DNA of 64,000 bases from Taenia hydatigena (taxonomy: Eukaryota; Platyhelminthes; Cestoda; Cyclophyllidea; Taeniidae): positions 9,713,682-9,777,681 of the forward strand of contig JADWOT020000001.1 in assembly GCA_036345935.2 (NCBI GenBank), given 5' to 3'. The translations under genes were made by a program, and so were the position numbers. How positions within the stretch are numbered: position 1 is the first letter of the stretch; each line of letters begins with the position of its first letter. A model generated the notes under the pieces. That model was not told where the DNA came from. It made no database searches and was given only the letters and a program-made list of their open reading frames with translations. Positions 26,408-38,798 of this stretch are shown here, in pieces.

Positions 26408-27932
26408 ACCATAAATTATATCCTTAAGGCATATGTTTAATCGAGAATTCGATTGCTAAATTACAAGATGAAAGATGATGAATTGAACAACCTTTATTTA
26501 ACTGTGATAGTAAACTTAACATTACCAACTACGTTTGGCACATTTTGCATCGGCACTATATGCATGCAACGTTTAGGCCCAACGTCACAAATATGTGACA
26601 TGTGTGGGTCATCTGCATGTAAGTTATGCCTCGAGCACCAGGAGCGGATCTTTGGAGTCTAGTGCTGTAGGGGCAGGAACGTCATTATCTAAGTTGAACA
26701 ATTTCATTCTTTTTGGTGTTTTGCGCCATAACCTTAAGAGCGGACTCATTAAGACAGATAAATGCAAACTTACAGCAGGATCAGCTCGAATCACACATCA
26801 AGCATGTCATTATCATCTGCCGTTTAGTCGCAAAAAAGACGCAAAAGATAGGAATTGATTCGTCAGAAATGTGAATTAGGGATGAAAAGTCTAAATGCAA
26901 TGCCAGACCTCTCGTAAACTCCTAATGATTTGACAGTTTCTGGGTTGCAAAGAGGAAGATTGTCGCCAGGATTGCATCACATTCACCGAGTGATGTACAC
27001 CATAATGAAGGGAATCAAACTCCGCATAACACCCGATCCTGCCAAAGAGGCCGAATCCAGTGATTTTCAAACAGAACAAGCAAGGCTGCCTTCTTTGCGC
27101 ATTTTACTTCGCTAGTGTCAAGGCAGTGGCAATTCACTGAGGAAATACTACTTGAAATCAAGTGAAGGCGAGGACCACCTCAAAGGATTACCATTGGAGG
27201 CGATGACCGCACACGGTAATGGGTCCTTTTGAACTCCAACCCCTACAGTGGAAGACGAAAGCAAGTGGACGCGATGGAGGTCATAAAGCAGACAAAGCAA
27301 CGTGACTCACAGGTTGACATTGATGCGAACACGAGGGCAGGTGCTTGCACACGAGATCAAGTCCATAACTTCATAATTGACAATATCTTGAAGGCTATTT
27401 GAAGCAGCGGTTTGTGCGCAAAATGAGATGAAATCGCCAAACTGGGTAAATTTGCTTACAACCTGCTTCAATTTTCGCTACTCCCATTTTCGTAGTCGTG
27501 ACTGCTGAAGATCAACCTCGAGAACCCGCTTCTGCTGTAGGGTCAAACTGTTACAATTGTCTTCGGTACACACACTCGCGACTAGTTTTAGCTGTTGCTG
27601 GTAAAAAGTAGTAATTAAACATTAGTGAAACGGAATCCTGCTCTATGGGAATGACTTTGCATCTTTATTTGCTATTTGATGAAAGTGACAGACGCATCCA
27701 GATCCATTGCGACGACGAATACATTTGCCAACTGACAGGCAAGTGGAAGTTCACTAACCACTGTTGGCGACAGCGGACACTTTAAACGAAGTGGGCGCAC
27801 GCCTTGTGTTTTGTGCCTCAGGCGCACGGATTCCTCCTTTCTTTTTGGTCAATGGTATTTGAATGCTCGAAACATCGCATAACAATCCTTTTCTTTCAAT
27901 TGCTTTAGTGATTGCATGAATTCCCCTTAACA
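26408..27932. other. Spacer segment, no gene recognised
   Basis: Only frames shorter than 90 codons, none with a recognisable domain. No match to the arms was seen. Confidence 0.5.
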
Positions 27933-28242
27933 CTGCGTGACGCAATTTATACCTCTTTAAGATAAGAGTCAGTTAGGAAAACTTTGTGCACCGAATTTTT
28001 TTTTAGCTGGCTTATAATTTACTTCAGCGATGGTTCATTGATGCAGCTACTCGAGACTCCCTTGGAGGCAGAAGAAAGCTTAATGCTTGGGCAGAATAGA
28101 TGCATTCTGCAAACAGAAAGGACCCAGGGCTGCTGGTATGGCTCGGAGGCCATCCCATCCGGCTAGGGCAGCAATGTGGCCACCCAAGTAACCGTAACTG
28201 ACATCGGTGGTCAAACAAGCAAAGTATTACAATGGCTTAGCA
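27933..28242 (+). repeat. Direct repeat E, copy 2
   Basis: Partner of 25,430-25,745, lying about 2.5 kb further on. Confidence 0.75.
28041..28234 (+). repeat. SINE-like repeat, spacer copy 2, just beyond the Kelch-like 3' end
   Basis: Near-duplicate of 25,541-25,734 in the same orientation. It sits about 200 bases past the Kelch-like stop codon, antisense to that gene. With its upstream extension the duplicated unit is 27,933-28,242. Confidence 0.75.
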
Positions 28243-28440
28243 TTGTATCCATACAAAACACTTAATAAAAGTACATTTTTCCTCCCTATACTCCACAATT
28301 TTTGACACATGATGACCAACCCGTGGGGCAATTTTTAGTTTTCTACAAAAAAATTGGACGTTAGAAGGAGGCTTTGGAATTTGGCAAAACAAATCAGTAT
28401 ATTGGAAATGTGAAACCAAAATCCTTGAACTGCAATTGTT

Positions 28441-31044
28441 TTAACGTTCTTCCAGCGTTTCTCTTGCCACCAGAAGATAAGACCATGAGAAATCTTCCAG
28501 CTCAAATAATGGCTTCCATTCAAAATTGGCCAACGGTTGGTTCTACAAGGGTTACAACATTAGTAGTTACTTTTGAGTAATTAAGTAGCGAATGGGAACC
28601 AATAATTTACCTCTTCGGTGGGTAAAAATTCATAGAATCTGTTCGTCGGAGAATCGTATACTATAATAAAAAGGTTAATAAATTTAAGTAATTTGATCAA
28701 ATAATTTATGGTTCCATAGGATATGAGCACAACACTTACCTAACATTATCAATCTGTTGTTGAATGAGACAAGAGATGTGGATGACCAGTTAAAGTCACG
28801 AATTCCATTAAGACGAGTCCACTGAGCGTTCGCCTGTTCGATCGATGTCAGTGGAAGGCATTCGGCACTTAACTCTCCGGTCCCTCCAGCAACCACTACG
28901 CATCCTTTGAAGTAGGCCACTCCTGGAAGACGGCGTTCCTGTAACATCGGATTGAGCTTGATCCATCGCCATCCACTCCCATTCTCCGCATCTTCTACCA
29001 ATATTGCAGCATGTCTTACTCTTCCTATCCTTCCTGGGTTAGCTTGAGAACCACCAACAACCACGATCCCAATTTCTGGGATATTTAATGCCGATGCACC
29101 ATATCGTGCAGGCAGCATATCAGGGAGTTTGGTGAGCCTGGATTGTTGACTCATCCTAATCAAACATACCTGCCACTGGCCATGTCTAATTTTTCACAAG
29201 TGGAAGAGATCGTTCCATCAGACCAGCCGCCAAAAATGAAAATCGATTCATTTCTCGACGCAACAGCACAACTCACGCGTCGCCGTGTTGTTTGAAAAGT
29301 CTTATGGGAAGTAGAACCATCTCGGTAATTTACAGACTCCACACTCCATCCGGAGTCAACACACTTAACGAAACATACTCTACCTAAAAAGCAAGAGGAT
29401 GAGACCATAAATTCAATTCACCGTCCAATGCAGTCGCTATTCCACTGGAAGGAGCTTTAACATTAAACGATTCATCCGGTTGCAACTGCGGCACAGACGT
29501 TAAACACCAGGACTTTGAAACAATATTGTAGCCGACGATCATCAGCATCTCTCTAAAAGTTTTCAAAAATTTGCCATAGAGTGGCAGTACAAAATGGCAT
29601 GAAGGTTGCGAAAAGGGACAGTTTCACAGAATCCTATGGCTAGAAATCGGAGCATTTATCGAATCGGCTAGTCGGTTCATTGGAGGGGTGGTTATTGCTA
29701 TACTAAAAGTGATTTTACGTACTTTCTTTGTGGCCGGCAGTTGGAGACAGGCCAAATCATCCGTCTCAGGATCTCACTCAGCCACATTCCACGTTTTGGC
29801 AGAACATCGGCTTTGGAACAGTCACAGAAATAAAGGAAAAGATAACTCAGAAGTAGGAATTACAAAATGCTGAATAGTGTCATCAACTCAATTATTCTGC
29901 ACCTATGACTCCCAAATAAATTTGCCCATCCACTCCGTATTAAATCTTTTAACACGCATAACTGCATCTACCCACCCATTTCGCATCCATCTCTCAATCT
30001 CACGCCCATTTTAATCCAAATCATCCTTTATCCATCGACCAAATCTCTTTTATTTACCACAAAGCCTTTCGCCCCTTGCCCATGTCCGTGTCTCTTCTTT
30101 AGTCTTACAGTCACCTATCAAAATTGCTCATCCCTGAATCCCACGTCCTTTAAGCTATCCACCCATTCAGTGTGCTTACCTTTGCTAAACTGTTCTGCGT
30201 ACCTCCTCACAAACGTCCAGTATTCGCTTTGACATTGTGGGGACAGCCTCGTCAACTCAATCTTCGAAACCATCTTCCCAAACACCTTTGCCCTTTCCTT
30301 CACGTCACACTCATCAATGCCTGCTTCCAGCCAACTGCGAATCGCTCGGAACTTTGTTTCCTCACTCACGCATTTCAGCCGGTTGCTTTCCAGTAGCATC
30401 TCGAAGTACTGTGCTGTCGTCCGCATCAGCAGCCCCCTTCGCAAGCACACATCTTCAAAATGTTCCGCCATCAGTGGAATGCATATTTCCACCAATTCAC
30501 GATTAAACGTAGCACTGGCTACCGACCACACTTCTGCCACATTATCTAGAGAGATTCTTTAGTCAGTCAGGTTTTAACTCCGAAAAAGACTTTTCCCACC
30601 TCGTTCTTATGAACTCCACACACCAAGAGACGATTCTCTTGGAGCCAAGATTGTGTGCCAGAAGGTACAATCGAGTAGCGTTTCCTGCAGAAATTGTAAT
30701 TCTGCCTGTGTATGCGTAGTCGACAACAGCCTCGACAATACTGAAAGACGGTTAAAGAAGGAAGTGATGTGCACGTACTCTGCAGAAAAGCGTTTCCATT
30801 GTGTTGTCACCCCACCTTGTTGAGTGGTCATTGCTCTTAAAAAAAGTGGGAATCTGGCTGCTAGAACCAGTCGGTGTGCATTGACACATTTCCCATCCTT
30901 TGTCTGGAAGTTGGAGCATGAAACCAACGTGCGCAACCTCACCTCAATTCGTAGATCAGTGAGTTTTCCGTGTTCACGGAATGTGTCAAACCCGTGAATA
31001 GGAAATGAATCTGCTCTATCATCCAAACACACCACCGCCTCCAT
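28441..31044 (-). CDS. Kelch-like protein (BTB-BACK-kelch), 10 exons
   Basis: Predicted substrate adaptor of a Cullin-3 ubiquitin ligase or actin-associated kelch protein (family knowledge). Coding exons, in order: 30943-31044, 30779-30903, 30600-30740, 30180-30556, 29723-29810, 29422-29552, 29170-29383, 28740-29137, 28611-28660, 28441-28542. Introns are GT-AG, phases agree at every junction, total 1,728 nt = 575 aa plus stop, normal for the family. BTB lies at about residues 20-122 (NAHRLVLAA; VVDYAYTGRI), BACK at about 128-230 (SVASATFNRELVEICIPLMA), degenerate kelch repeats at about 279-560 (IFIFGGWSDG, IVVVGGSQAN, VVVAGGTGE, LIMLGVYDSP). The start has A at -3 and G at +4, and an in-frame stop lies seven codons upstream. 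The weakest call is the exon 5 acceptor at 29811-29812 (CCAAAG), chosen because it restores frame. No AATAAA was seen just downstream. It is the only convincing gene here and sits in the spacer of the giant inverted repeat. Confidence 0.9.
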
Positions 31045-31707
31045 TTTCGCTGAGGGATTAAGTTTTCAAAGTACAGCGAAGTGTGTTCCAAGTTTAACAC
31101 GAGATGCGTGCGTGAAAGAGCGAATGATTGTAAACGTGGCACGCGTTGAAAAGCCTTGGGTAACCTTGAAGAAGCAAAGAGATTGGTTGTAATGCACAAA
31201 TGGTAAGCCTGCGCTAACTGACAATCGATTGCGTTCTTTAACCATGCGTAAATGTGGTACTTGGATTTGCAAGGCTAAATGATCCTTGCTTAGGGTGATG
31301 CAAGAAGGGCATATGATGTGGCCGGGATGAACTGATTTACTTTTGCTTCTTGTTTCAACATGAACGGATAATGCTGGTACAGTCTTGACTGGTGGACAAT
31401 TTGGTAGCATCAAGTTCAAGAGGACACCCGCCAATGTGCTACAATTATTTCCAAAATCAAATAGAGTCGAGAAAACGCAAGTTAACCGAAGGTTACTTTG
31501 CAAGATCACCACACCTAACTTTCGTCCCACTCTCACGTGTCTGCGAATGTGCGCGGTGTGTTCAACCATTGACACACTTAAACCAATGTTCCGAGATTTT
31601 TGTGGTTTTATTCCACGTTTCTCTTGTATGCAAATCCGAAGCTCATTGAAGAGGTTAAGCAAACAAAAGCATTGAATCAGGGTCGTAGAACAGTACAAGC
31701 TTCCCAT
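31045..31707 (-). other. Upstream region of the Kelch-like gene with a long open frame
   Basis: The stretch immediately 5' of the Kelch-like start codon stays open for 213 codons in the same frame as the start, ending at a single TGA (31066-31068) seven codons before the ATG. The translated sequence shows no domain I recognise and a mixed composition. It could be 5' untranslated sequence, a chance open frame, or part of an unrecognised 5' exon. I treat it as upstream or untranslated sequence. No TATA box or other promoter element could be assigned with confidence. Confidence 0.3.
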
Positions 31708-33484
31708 AACCTCATCAAGTAGACATTTTAAGTGATATTTATAAAAATGGAAACGTGAGTGGTAATTGTTATTCGAGGAATATTGTGGTCAGGTTTCAAC
31801 TCTTTCATTCGGAACCGCTAGCACTTATGCGGCCTTGGAGCCATGCCAGTGACCCATTAATATAACAGCAAAAAACCAACAAAATTGTAAATGATGACAA
31901 AATTCGTGGTGGTCCCTTACAGAAGCCTGGAATCTGCTTCTACAATCGAAAATTACTCCCATGATTTGCAGGATCGTTGTTACATAAAAAACAATCGAGG
32001 AGACCCATGTTGACTTCGATAGATATCTGATTTTGTCTGTTATCATTTCTTTGACCGAACGCTTCCTTTATTTTCCTACAAAAAGGACGTCACGGGTCTG
32101 CATGACTGTTGGAACAAAGTGACAGTAATTTTTTCTTTGTTTTATCAGCTTTAGGTAAACATTGCTATCTCAAGCATGAATAATTTGTGAGAAATCTTCA
32201 CTCACTTTACTTTACAAAGATTAAAGAGAAAAGTGCGATGCCGAAGTGTATCGAGTTCCATTAAAAGGGTCTAAGTATGATTGATTTATTAAATGACATT
32301 TACAACTTTGTTGACACACGCTGCTACCGAAGTCAAGAGGATCGAGCTAGTGCGTGGCTGTGAAATGTACGCATCACACTCAGAAGGTAGGGCATGGAAA
32401 ACTACTTTACTACATTATCTGACTTTTGGAATTCGAATTAATATGCAATATCAGTTCCGAATAACAACCAAAAGTCATCAAAGTATTTTACGAGCGGATT
32501 CCCTTGATTTAATCAGCATTCTTTTCGTGGTTCAACTGCTTAATTAGGCGTGCAATGGCAGGATAAATTGAGCCTGTATGGACGATAACACAAACCTATC
32601 GAGATACCTATAAAGAACCCATAGGGACATTCACAAAGCGTATGAACATTACCAGCTCTAACCCATCTGTGATGTTCAACTGATCACCTTTTATCCCCAT
32701 TATCACCACCGCCACCACCACTGGTCTTAGAGATCTCGTCATCCGCCTAATGACTAGCAATACTTCTTCTGAAAGACAACGCTCACTGTTGAATAAAATA
32801 ATCCAATTACTGCTAAGTGAATATTGTGTATTCTCGGCCGCAACGCCTTAGAACGAAACCTAAATAAAGCTGCTTGAAATGCGATGAGCGGTAACATCTG
32901 AAGATGACGGGCATAAACCCAAATGGGGAGAGACGTAAGCGCCTCCTGACGTAGTCTCCTGATGTGTTAAGACTTCGTTGCACTGGTGTTCATGTGCATC
33001 CAACTAAGAGTCACTGACTGCAGACGGAAACGTTCAACGATTAATAGGACTAAGTCAATGGTCGGTCGTTCGTCAACTAGTAAAAGGTGTGTAGAGATGT
33101 TTACCGCTACACTCATAAACACTTAGTTCATGCATTAAAGTTCTGCACCACCACTAACGCCACCACCACTCCATAGCCGATCACTGTCACCGCAGCAATC
33201 AGAGGGTAGAGAAATAGGCTCCCGCAACACTCAACAAAATATATTAGGTGACTGCAAAGGGGTTCTTCAAAGAACATTTGCTCGTTAAAGTGACCAGAAT
33301 TGCCAATAACACGCAAGGTCTTCTCAATAATATGCTATTCTGATTGGAATCTCAGTTGTGTTTCAGCATTTCACTCTATGGAAACGAATATAGCAACTAG
33401 TTTTACTTATCATATCCCACCCCAGTGACCTAATACAAAGCCTCTAACTGTGACGACCGGGTTTATTATGCGCACACATCTTAC
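31708..33484. other. Spacer segment upstream of the Kelch-like gene, no gene recognised
   Basis: Holds direct repeat G copy 1 and short frames only. A minus-strand frame at 33,128-33,316 has a hydrophobic stretch (LIAAVTVIGYGVVVALVVV) that could suggest a membrane segment, but it is 62 codons long and lacks any other support. Confidence 0.45.
32581..32745 (+). repeat. Direct repeat G, copy 1
   Basis: Resembles 35,004-35,180: GACGATAACACAAACCTATC with GAGATACCT against GACGATAGCAAAGCCTATTG with AGACACCT, then TTACC...TAACC-ATCTGT and TCACCACC-like endings. The second copy carries about 40 extra bases. Identity roughly 65-70%. Confidence 0.5.
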
Positions 33485-34135
33485 AGTAGCTATTAAATCT
33501 CGAATGCGGGGCAACTTTCATGACACAGGTGCGTTTGCGAGTGACTCTACTGCAGTGATATTGGTGCTTGCGGTAGTCCTACCAGCACAAGGAGCGTAAG
33601 CGATTTGCTCCTCCCTTCTTAGCTGGTACTGCTTCAGTGAAAGCATTCAGCCTAGTGTTTGCGCTTGGCCACACCTCAATTCTCTTAAATAAGTTGCAGA
33701 CGTAAGCCAGACTTGTGAGCACCAGTTGCTTTATTTCGCCGGGTCGACCTTGCACCAACACTAGTTAATCTTTGTCAGTGAGTGGCGTGCAGGGCAGCAA
33801 GAGGGCGAAGGAAGATATTGTAGACAAAACTAATAATATGAGCCAATTCGTGCAGCAGATTTCGAAAACAGTACACAGACGGCTGATAAGAAAATGACGA
33901 TCAATTAAAGATTAATGTCAATTGGGAAGAAAGAAGACACGAGTGCTTGAGTGCAAGAACTTTCTTTTGTTGTACTTCGTGTAAGTCCATTGACAACTCT
34001 CCAAAACGCGGTTTACCGTTAAATGCGAAATCCTGTTTTCGACTAAGGTAGTGAGATCGTCTAGAAGTGCGCATTTAGGGTTATGAAAAGTGGTGCTTTA
34101 CTATCCTGAAGTGAAGTGTGCTTGATAACGCTGTA
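33485..34135 (+). repeat. Interspersed repeat family A, partial copy A4 (spacer)
   Basis: Matches the second half of A1 and A3: a CATGACACAGGTGCGTTTG block (33,519) corresponds to the TATGATACAGGCACATTGG block (56,200), GTCAGTGAGTGGCGTGCAGGGCAGCAAG (33,774 on) to the GTTAGTGAGCGGCTTGCAG region (56,383 on), and the GACACGAGTGCTTGAGTGCAAGAAC region to the GAATGCGCAAACGCAA region. Identity about 65-70%. Truncated at its start relative to A3. Confidence 0.65.
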
Positions 34136-37100
34136 TGATTATTAAAGAAGCTGACCCACAGTGATTTTTGGGGAGAAGCTGGGATAGCATAACGAAAGGA
34201 AAGTAAGAGAATATGCATTTGCTTAGGGAAGTTAGGAGTCAAATAATAATTAGTATGAAAGAACGGACGCCAGTGATAGCCTTGTGTAGGCGCTGGTGGG
34301 TTTGGTATCCCACTGAGGTTGTGCTACGTCGATCTGGGCTAGTACACATCGAACATGTGACAGAAGTGGAACGCCCGGGATCGCTGGTTCATCTCGATAG
34401 AATTTAATAATCGACACCTTACTTTAGCCTTTCTTGCTACTCTTTATTCCTCTGCACTTCTCTTCACACATTTGCGCTATTTCATGTAGTCAGTTCCTAT
34501 CCTTTCGTATCACACCCCTTTACATTGTATTCGATTACAGATCGTCGCGCGTATATATTACTGTATTGAATAAGGTAACACTAAAGGAAGCAGAAGTGGC
34601 GTCGGCGATGAAAGTGGACCGTGTTCACGGTGGTGTTAATGGCTTCATCGGAAGATGAATGAGTGCATCGCGTCGAAACGAATTTGGCGGAGTGCAGCTG
34701 TTTAGCTTGCATTCGCAATTGCATTGTCAATAGCTCAAAGTCTTACAAAGTGAAATCAAAAATTGGTGCGCATCAATTGATGCGAATAGATAAACTTTGT
34801 GGATAAATGCCAATTCAATTTTAGGTGCATTTGTTACTTTACATGAACTCAGACGCTGAAAGCAAATGCAAAGTAAATGAGAATAAGTCTTCTGCACTGT
34901 AAAATACCAAGACGGTGTAGATTTATGTATTCTTCTGCCTTGTGATTTTATTTCTGCATTTTATATGTAAATTCGTTTATGTTCAAAAGATATATTAAGC
35001 TTAGACGATAGCAAAGCCTATTGAGACACCTTTGAAGGACCCATTAGTGGCTACGCAAAGCATTCCTCACAAAACCAGCATCAGCTCCGCATTTGTAGGG
35101 CGTGATATCATTACCGCCTTTAACCTATCTGTTTTTAGCCTCGCATTCACCCTACACCTCATCATTCTTGTCACTGTGGAGACTGACTAGGCTACGCCAT
35201 GGCTCAAGACAGATTCCTCCGATGTGTCGGGCCTTCACGAGGTTGAGAAAGTAGACAGAAACGTGGGTTATGGCATCTACTATGGGGTATAGTGTCTGCC
35301 AACGTGATCAAGCAGTCCAAGAAACAAAGTATAGCATCAAATTACGCATCACTACGCCTTTAAAGTCTACTGGAGAAAGGATAGCCAAGCATAATTGATT
35401 GGTGCTTAAAGACATGAGGTTCGTTTGTGCTTTGATGCCTCCAAGTCAGTCTAAAATCGTCTGGCACTGTGCTCTCTCCTTGCGTGTCTACACCGACCAA
35501 AATATCAGTAGGAAATCTACAACATGCATCAATTCCAACTTATAAAGGAAAAATTTTGTGATGCCACCTTAAATCGCCATGGGCAGATGTCTAATCTCAA
35601 AGAGTAACTTGTGCATGAATGAGCACTGAGTTGCAGAGCCTTGTAGTGACCTTCACCCTTTGTAAAGCCAAGAATGTGGTCGAGTTTTTTGCCAACTTCC
35701 AGTTTTATTCGCTGCCTGCAGTAAATCCACCCGTACATTGTGCCTTGTTTGCAAATGACGCATCTGTTTGAAAGGTGTGCTGCAATCACAGCAAATAGCT
35801 CACCACTAGGTCAGCGATAGAGGGGTCTTCTGTCGTGCATAAAACAGTAACCCTCTTAGTTGCAAACACGTCAAATTGCGTCATAAAGGATCCGATTTAA
35901 AGACTCGACCGTGCACTAGATTTCTGGTCATGTGGTCCAAGCCCTTGTACTAGACGTTACCTGAGTATCGTCGATTAAATGAGCTTCCTGGGTCTGTGGA
36001 GACAAGATGTCGCCCTATCCAAGCCTTAGGCTTCTTTGGTCAACTTCAGCATTCCTAATGTGCTTTCATACTGCCTCTGTTCGTCTTGAGTGATCGACTA
36101 CGCAGAGTCCTTTGCAATCGCCCAATACAGCATTTGCAATCGATCACTCTTATGCCCTCTTTATTTCACTCAAGGGTCTCGATTTTCCATCGCGGTCACT
36201 TTTACCTGAACTTACCTTATTTCAAGTTGACAATATGTCATGTCTTCTCAAAGCTTACTATAAATGGGCAGTATACTGCAGCACGCCGTCAACCGCGCAT
36301 CTACTAACTCGAATATTTTTGGAACCCGCCCTACCCTGATACATCAAGATGACTGATCAGTTTGCAAACAACTGTTATTGACTGGTTTGCAAACTGCGAA
36401 AGAGTAATAACTTACTCCAAGAGAATTTGTAAATTACTCACAGTAAAAATGCAATGAGAGTGCAATGTTGCCATAATTTTAGGCGCAATCGCGTTCCTTA
36501 AAGCCTTTTTGAATGCGGTATTTTGAAAAATTCATCACACCAACAAACCAAACACACGTGCAAATATAAACACGAATGAATTTTGGAAATGTCACATGCA
36601 AGTCTGCATGATTTTCGATTAAACCACTTAAGGTCTCCACACGTGACCTTTAAAGGGTGGCTGAGACGCGGATGTCCATTCCATAACAGTTGTCGATGTT
36701 TAATGCTGAGACGATAAAGAGTGAGCTAAGTCCACGCTTTGAATCGTCAGATGCCGAGTTCAAGGCCACAGCAGTGCCAAGCTCACTACTCACTCCCAGT
36801 GTTCCTTATCGCTTGCAAGCACAAGGCGTCAGAGCGCAAGGTGGTGTGGGAAGCTGTAAGTCGGTCTGATTTTCCTCAAAGTTGGCTGTCACATTTTTGG
36901 ACATAAAAGCAAATCTCAAGGTTTGAAATCCAGGGGGAGTATAAGAAATGCTTAATGGTTTTTAGAGTGGGATCAGCGAACGTTTGCCACAAAGATCAAA
37001 ATTTGAGTCTGAATGTCTTTGTGCAGAATCTAGGGCGGTAGTACTTCAATTAGCACAGTGAGTCCGCCTATTTTAGACTACCGGAAGCTGTGGAGAGATT

Positions 37101-38264
37101 TGTCATTCTTGAATGCGTCACCGCATTCAGACACTCAGCATCATATGTGCATCTTATCCTACCCTATTCCAAACTGGCCTCTCCTGCTCTGTCACAAAGC
37201 CTAACAAAGAAGTCATAAATCAACCTACACAGGCAAACTTGACTTAACAGCGAATTGTCAAAATTTGTCTCCACATGAGAGCATTGCGTGTAATTTTGGA
37301 ATTCGCTAGGTGAATGAAGTGGATGACGTTGAAGCACAGGATATGACTAGGTAGAGTCACTCGAAAGCTGAGTTTGATGGTGTGATAGAAGTGGGACTTG
37401 AATGTAGAGAATCGGTAGAACCAAATTCCCCTTCATCTGCTTTCATGGTCACCGATTCCTTCTATCTCTTTGGCCATTACCTCAACTATCTTAACCACAA
37501 TTCCCATCACAGCAGAATGCATTGCCTTCTAGTCGCATCATTTGACTGCCTTATGTTTCGAATTATAGTAGGTCTTTTCGAAAAGCACTCTTTCACTGGC
37601 ATCATAATGGCAATCGCGGTTTATAATTTGAACCCGCCATCACTTCAACGCGCTCAATTCGCACGCGTATTTGAACTGGCGCATCTTTGAACGCGCCATA
37701 CAGAAAAGAATGTTCCTCGCAAAGTTGTGCGAATGCAATTGGACTGTTAGATAAATGAGAGCAATCGTGTGGAAGATCTGAAGTTCTCTTTTTGTTCTTA
37801 CTCAGAGTTACTAGCATAGAGCGTGGATAATGGGAATATCCACTGAGAAGTGAAGGTTGGTCTGCAGTAGGACTTCACACGCCAAACAATTGCAGCCATA
37901 AAGCCTAAAGCAAGTTACAATGCTACAAAGACAAAAATGCGGGTGGGCAAAACATTAACCAGGTCAAAGAATAAGAACTAAAAGAAATAGCAGAAGAATT
38001 AAAGGCAGAGGGGATGTTTTAAGTTGCATTGCTGGAAACCCACGATTTTTCCCATTAGTATCAAACTCACATTGCAAGGTATCGTACAGCTGGTGGTGCG
38101 TTGGTGAATTCAAACCACACAAATGCCTCACACAAAACTTTAATACATCTTCACTCATTTTCATATGATGTCTTCAATTCCCACCATCCAACTCTCACAT
38201 TTCCTAACCAAATGCATATCCCATTGCTCTTCTTATTTTCAATAACCTCTCGGCCACTTCCCAC
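34136..38264. other. Spacer segment between family A copies A4 and A5, no gene recognised
   Basis: About 4.1 kb with direct repeat G copy 2. The longest frames (102 codons at 37,382-37,690; overlapping 73- and 75-codon frames near 36,100-36,340) match no family I know. A multi-exon gene with tiny introns could hide here; I did not find one. Confidence 0.45.
35004..35180 (+). repeat. Direct repeat G, copy 2
   Basis: Partner of 32,581-32,745, see that entry. Confidence 0.5.
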
Positions 38265-38798
38265 AAGTCATTAAGAGTTTCAGATTTTTTATTCATCGGG
38301 TGTCACAACAAGCACTATCACCTACGGATGGAGTAGCACCACATTTCGCGATCGCAAATGTGCACTCCGAGCTGCTAACACTACCTAAATCGAAGACAGG
38401 ATTTCGCATTCATAGGGTGACCACATGAACCCACCTGAAGTGCACCAAACGAAAGTTCGTGTGTTCACGTCTTCGTGTCTTTCTTCTTACCAGCTGCCTA
38501 CATAGCGTTTTCGTGATTCGCTCCCCCAAATGGCTTATATATTGCAAGCTTGATTAAATGGACTTATGCCACATCCTCTTTTTCTTTGCACTTTCTCCTT
38601 TCCACATGCTACTCATTGGCAAGGATGTAAGTAATGACGTTGCTACGGTGATCAAACATAATGTAAAAGAAATTGGTGCTCACGAGCCCAACCTCAAACT
38701 TTTACTTATTTGGGAGCATCTGGATGTAGCTGAGCAAAAACAAGTAGTTGAATGACTTTTGGAGAAAATAGTAGCTAAGAAGGGAAGGGTATGCCATC
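38265..38798 (-). repeat. Interspersed repeat family A, truncated copy A5
   Basis: Reverse-oriented copy starting near a CATTAAGAGTTTCAG stretch (38,270) and ending abruptly in GGGTATGCCATC, exactly where the right arm of the giant inverted repeat begins. Copy A6 continues well past this same point (GGGATATGCCATC at about 63,173 and onward), so A5 has lost its remainder at the breakpoint. A 65-codon frame at 38,558-38,755 has similarity to A6 in the frame reading LLLIWEHLDVAEQKQVVE. Confidence 0.65.

Noticed and set aside
28684..29408. Reading the long minus-strand frames near 28.7-29.4 kb as separate small genes
   Set aside because: They join in phase through 32-nt and 38-nt introns with neighbouring exons and carry successive kelch blades, so they are exons of one gene.
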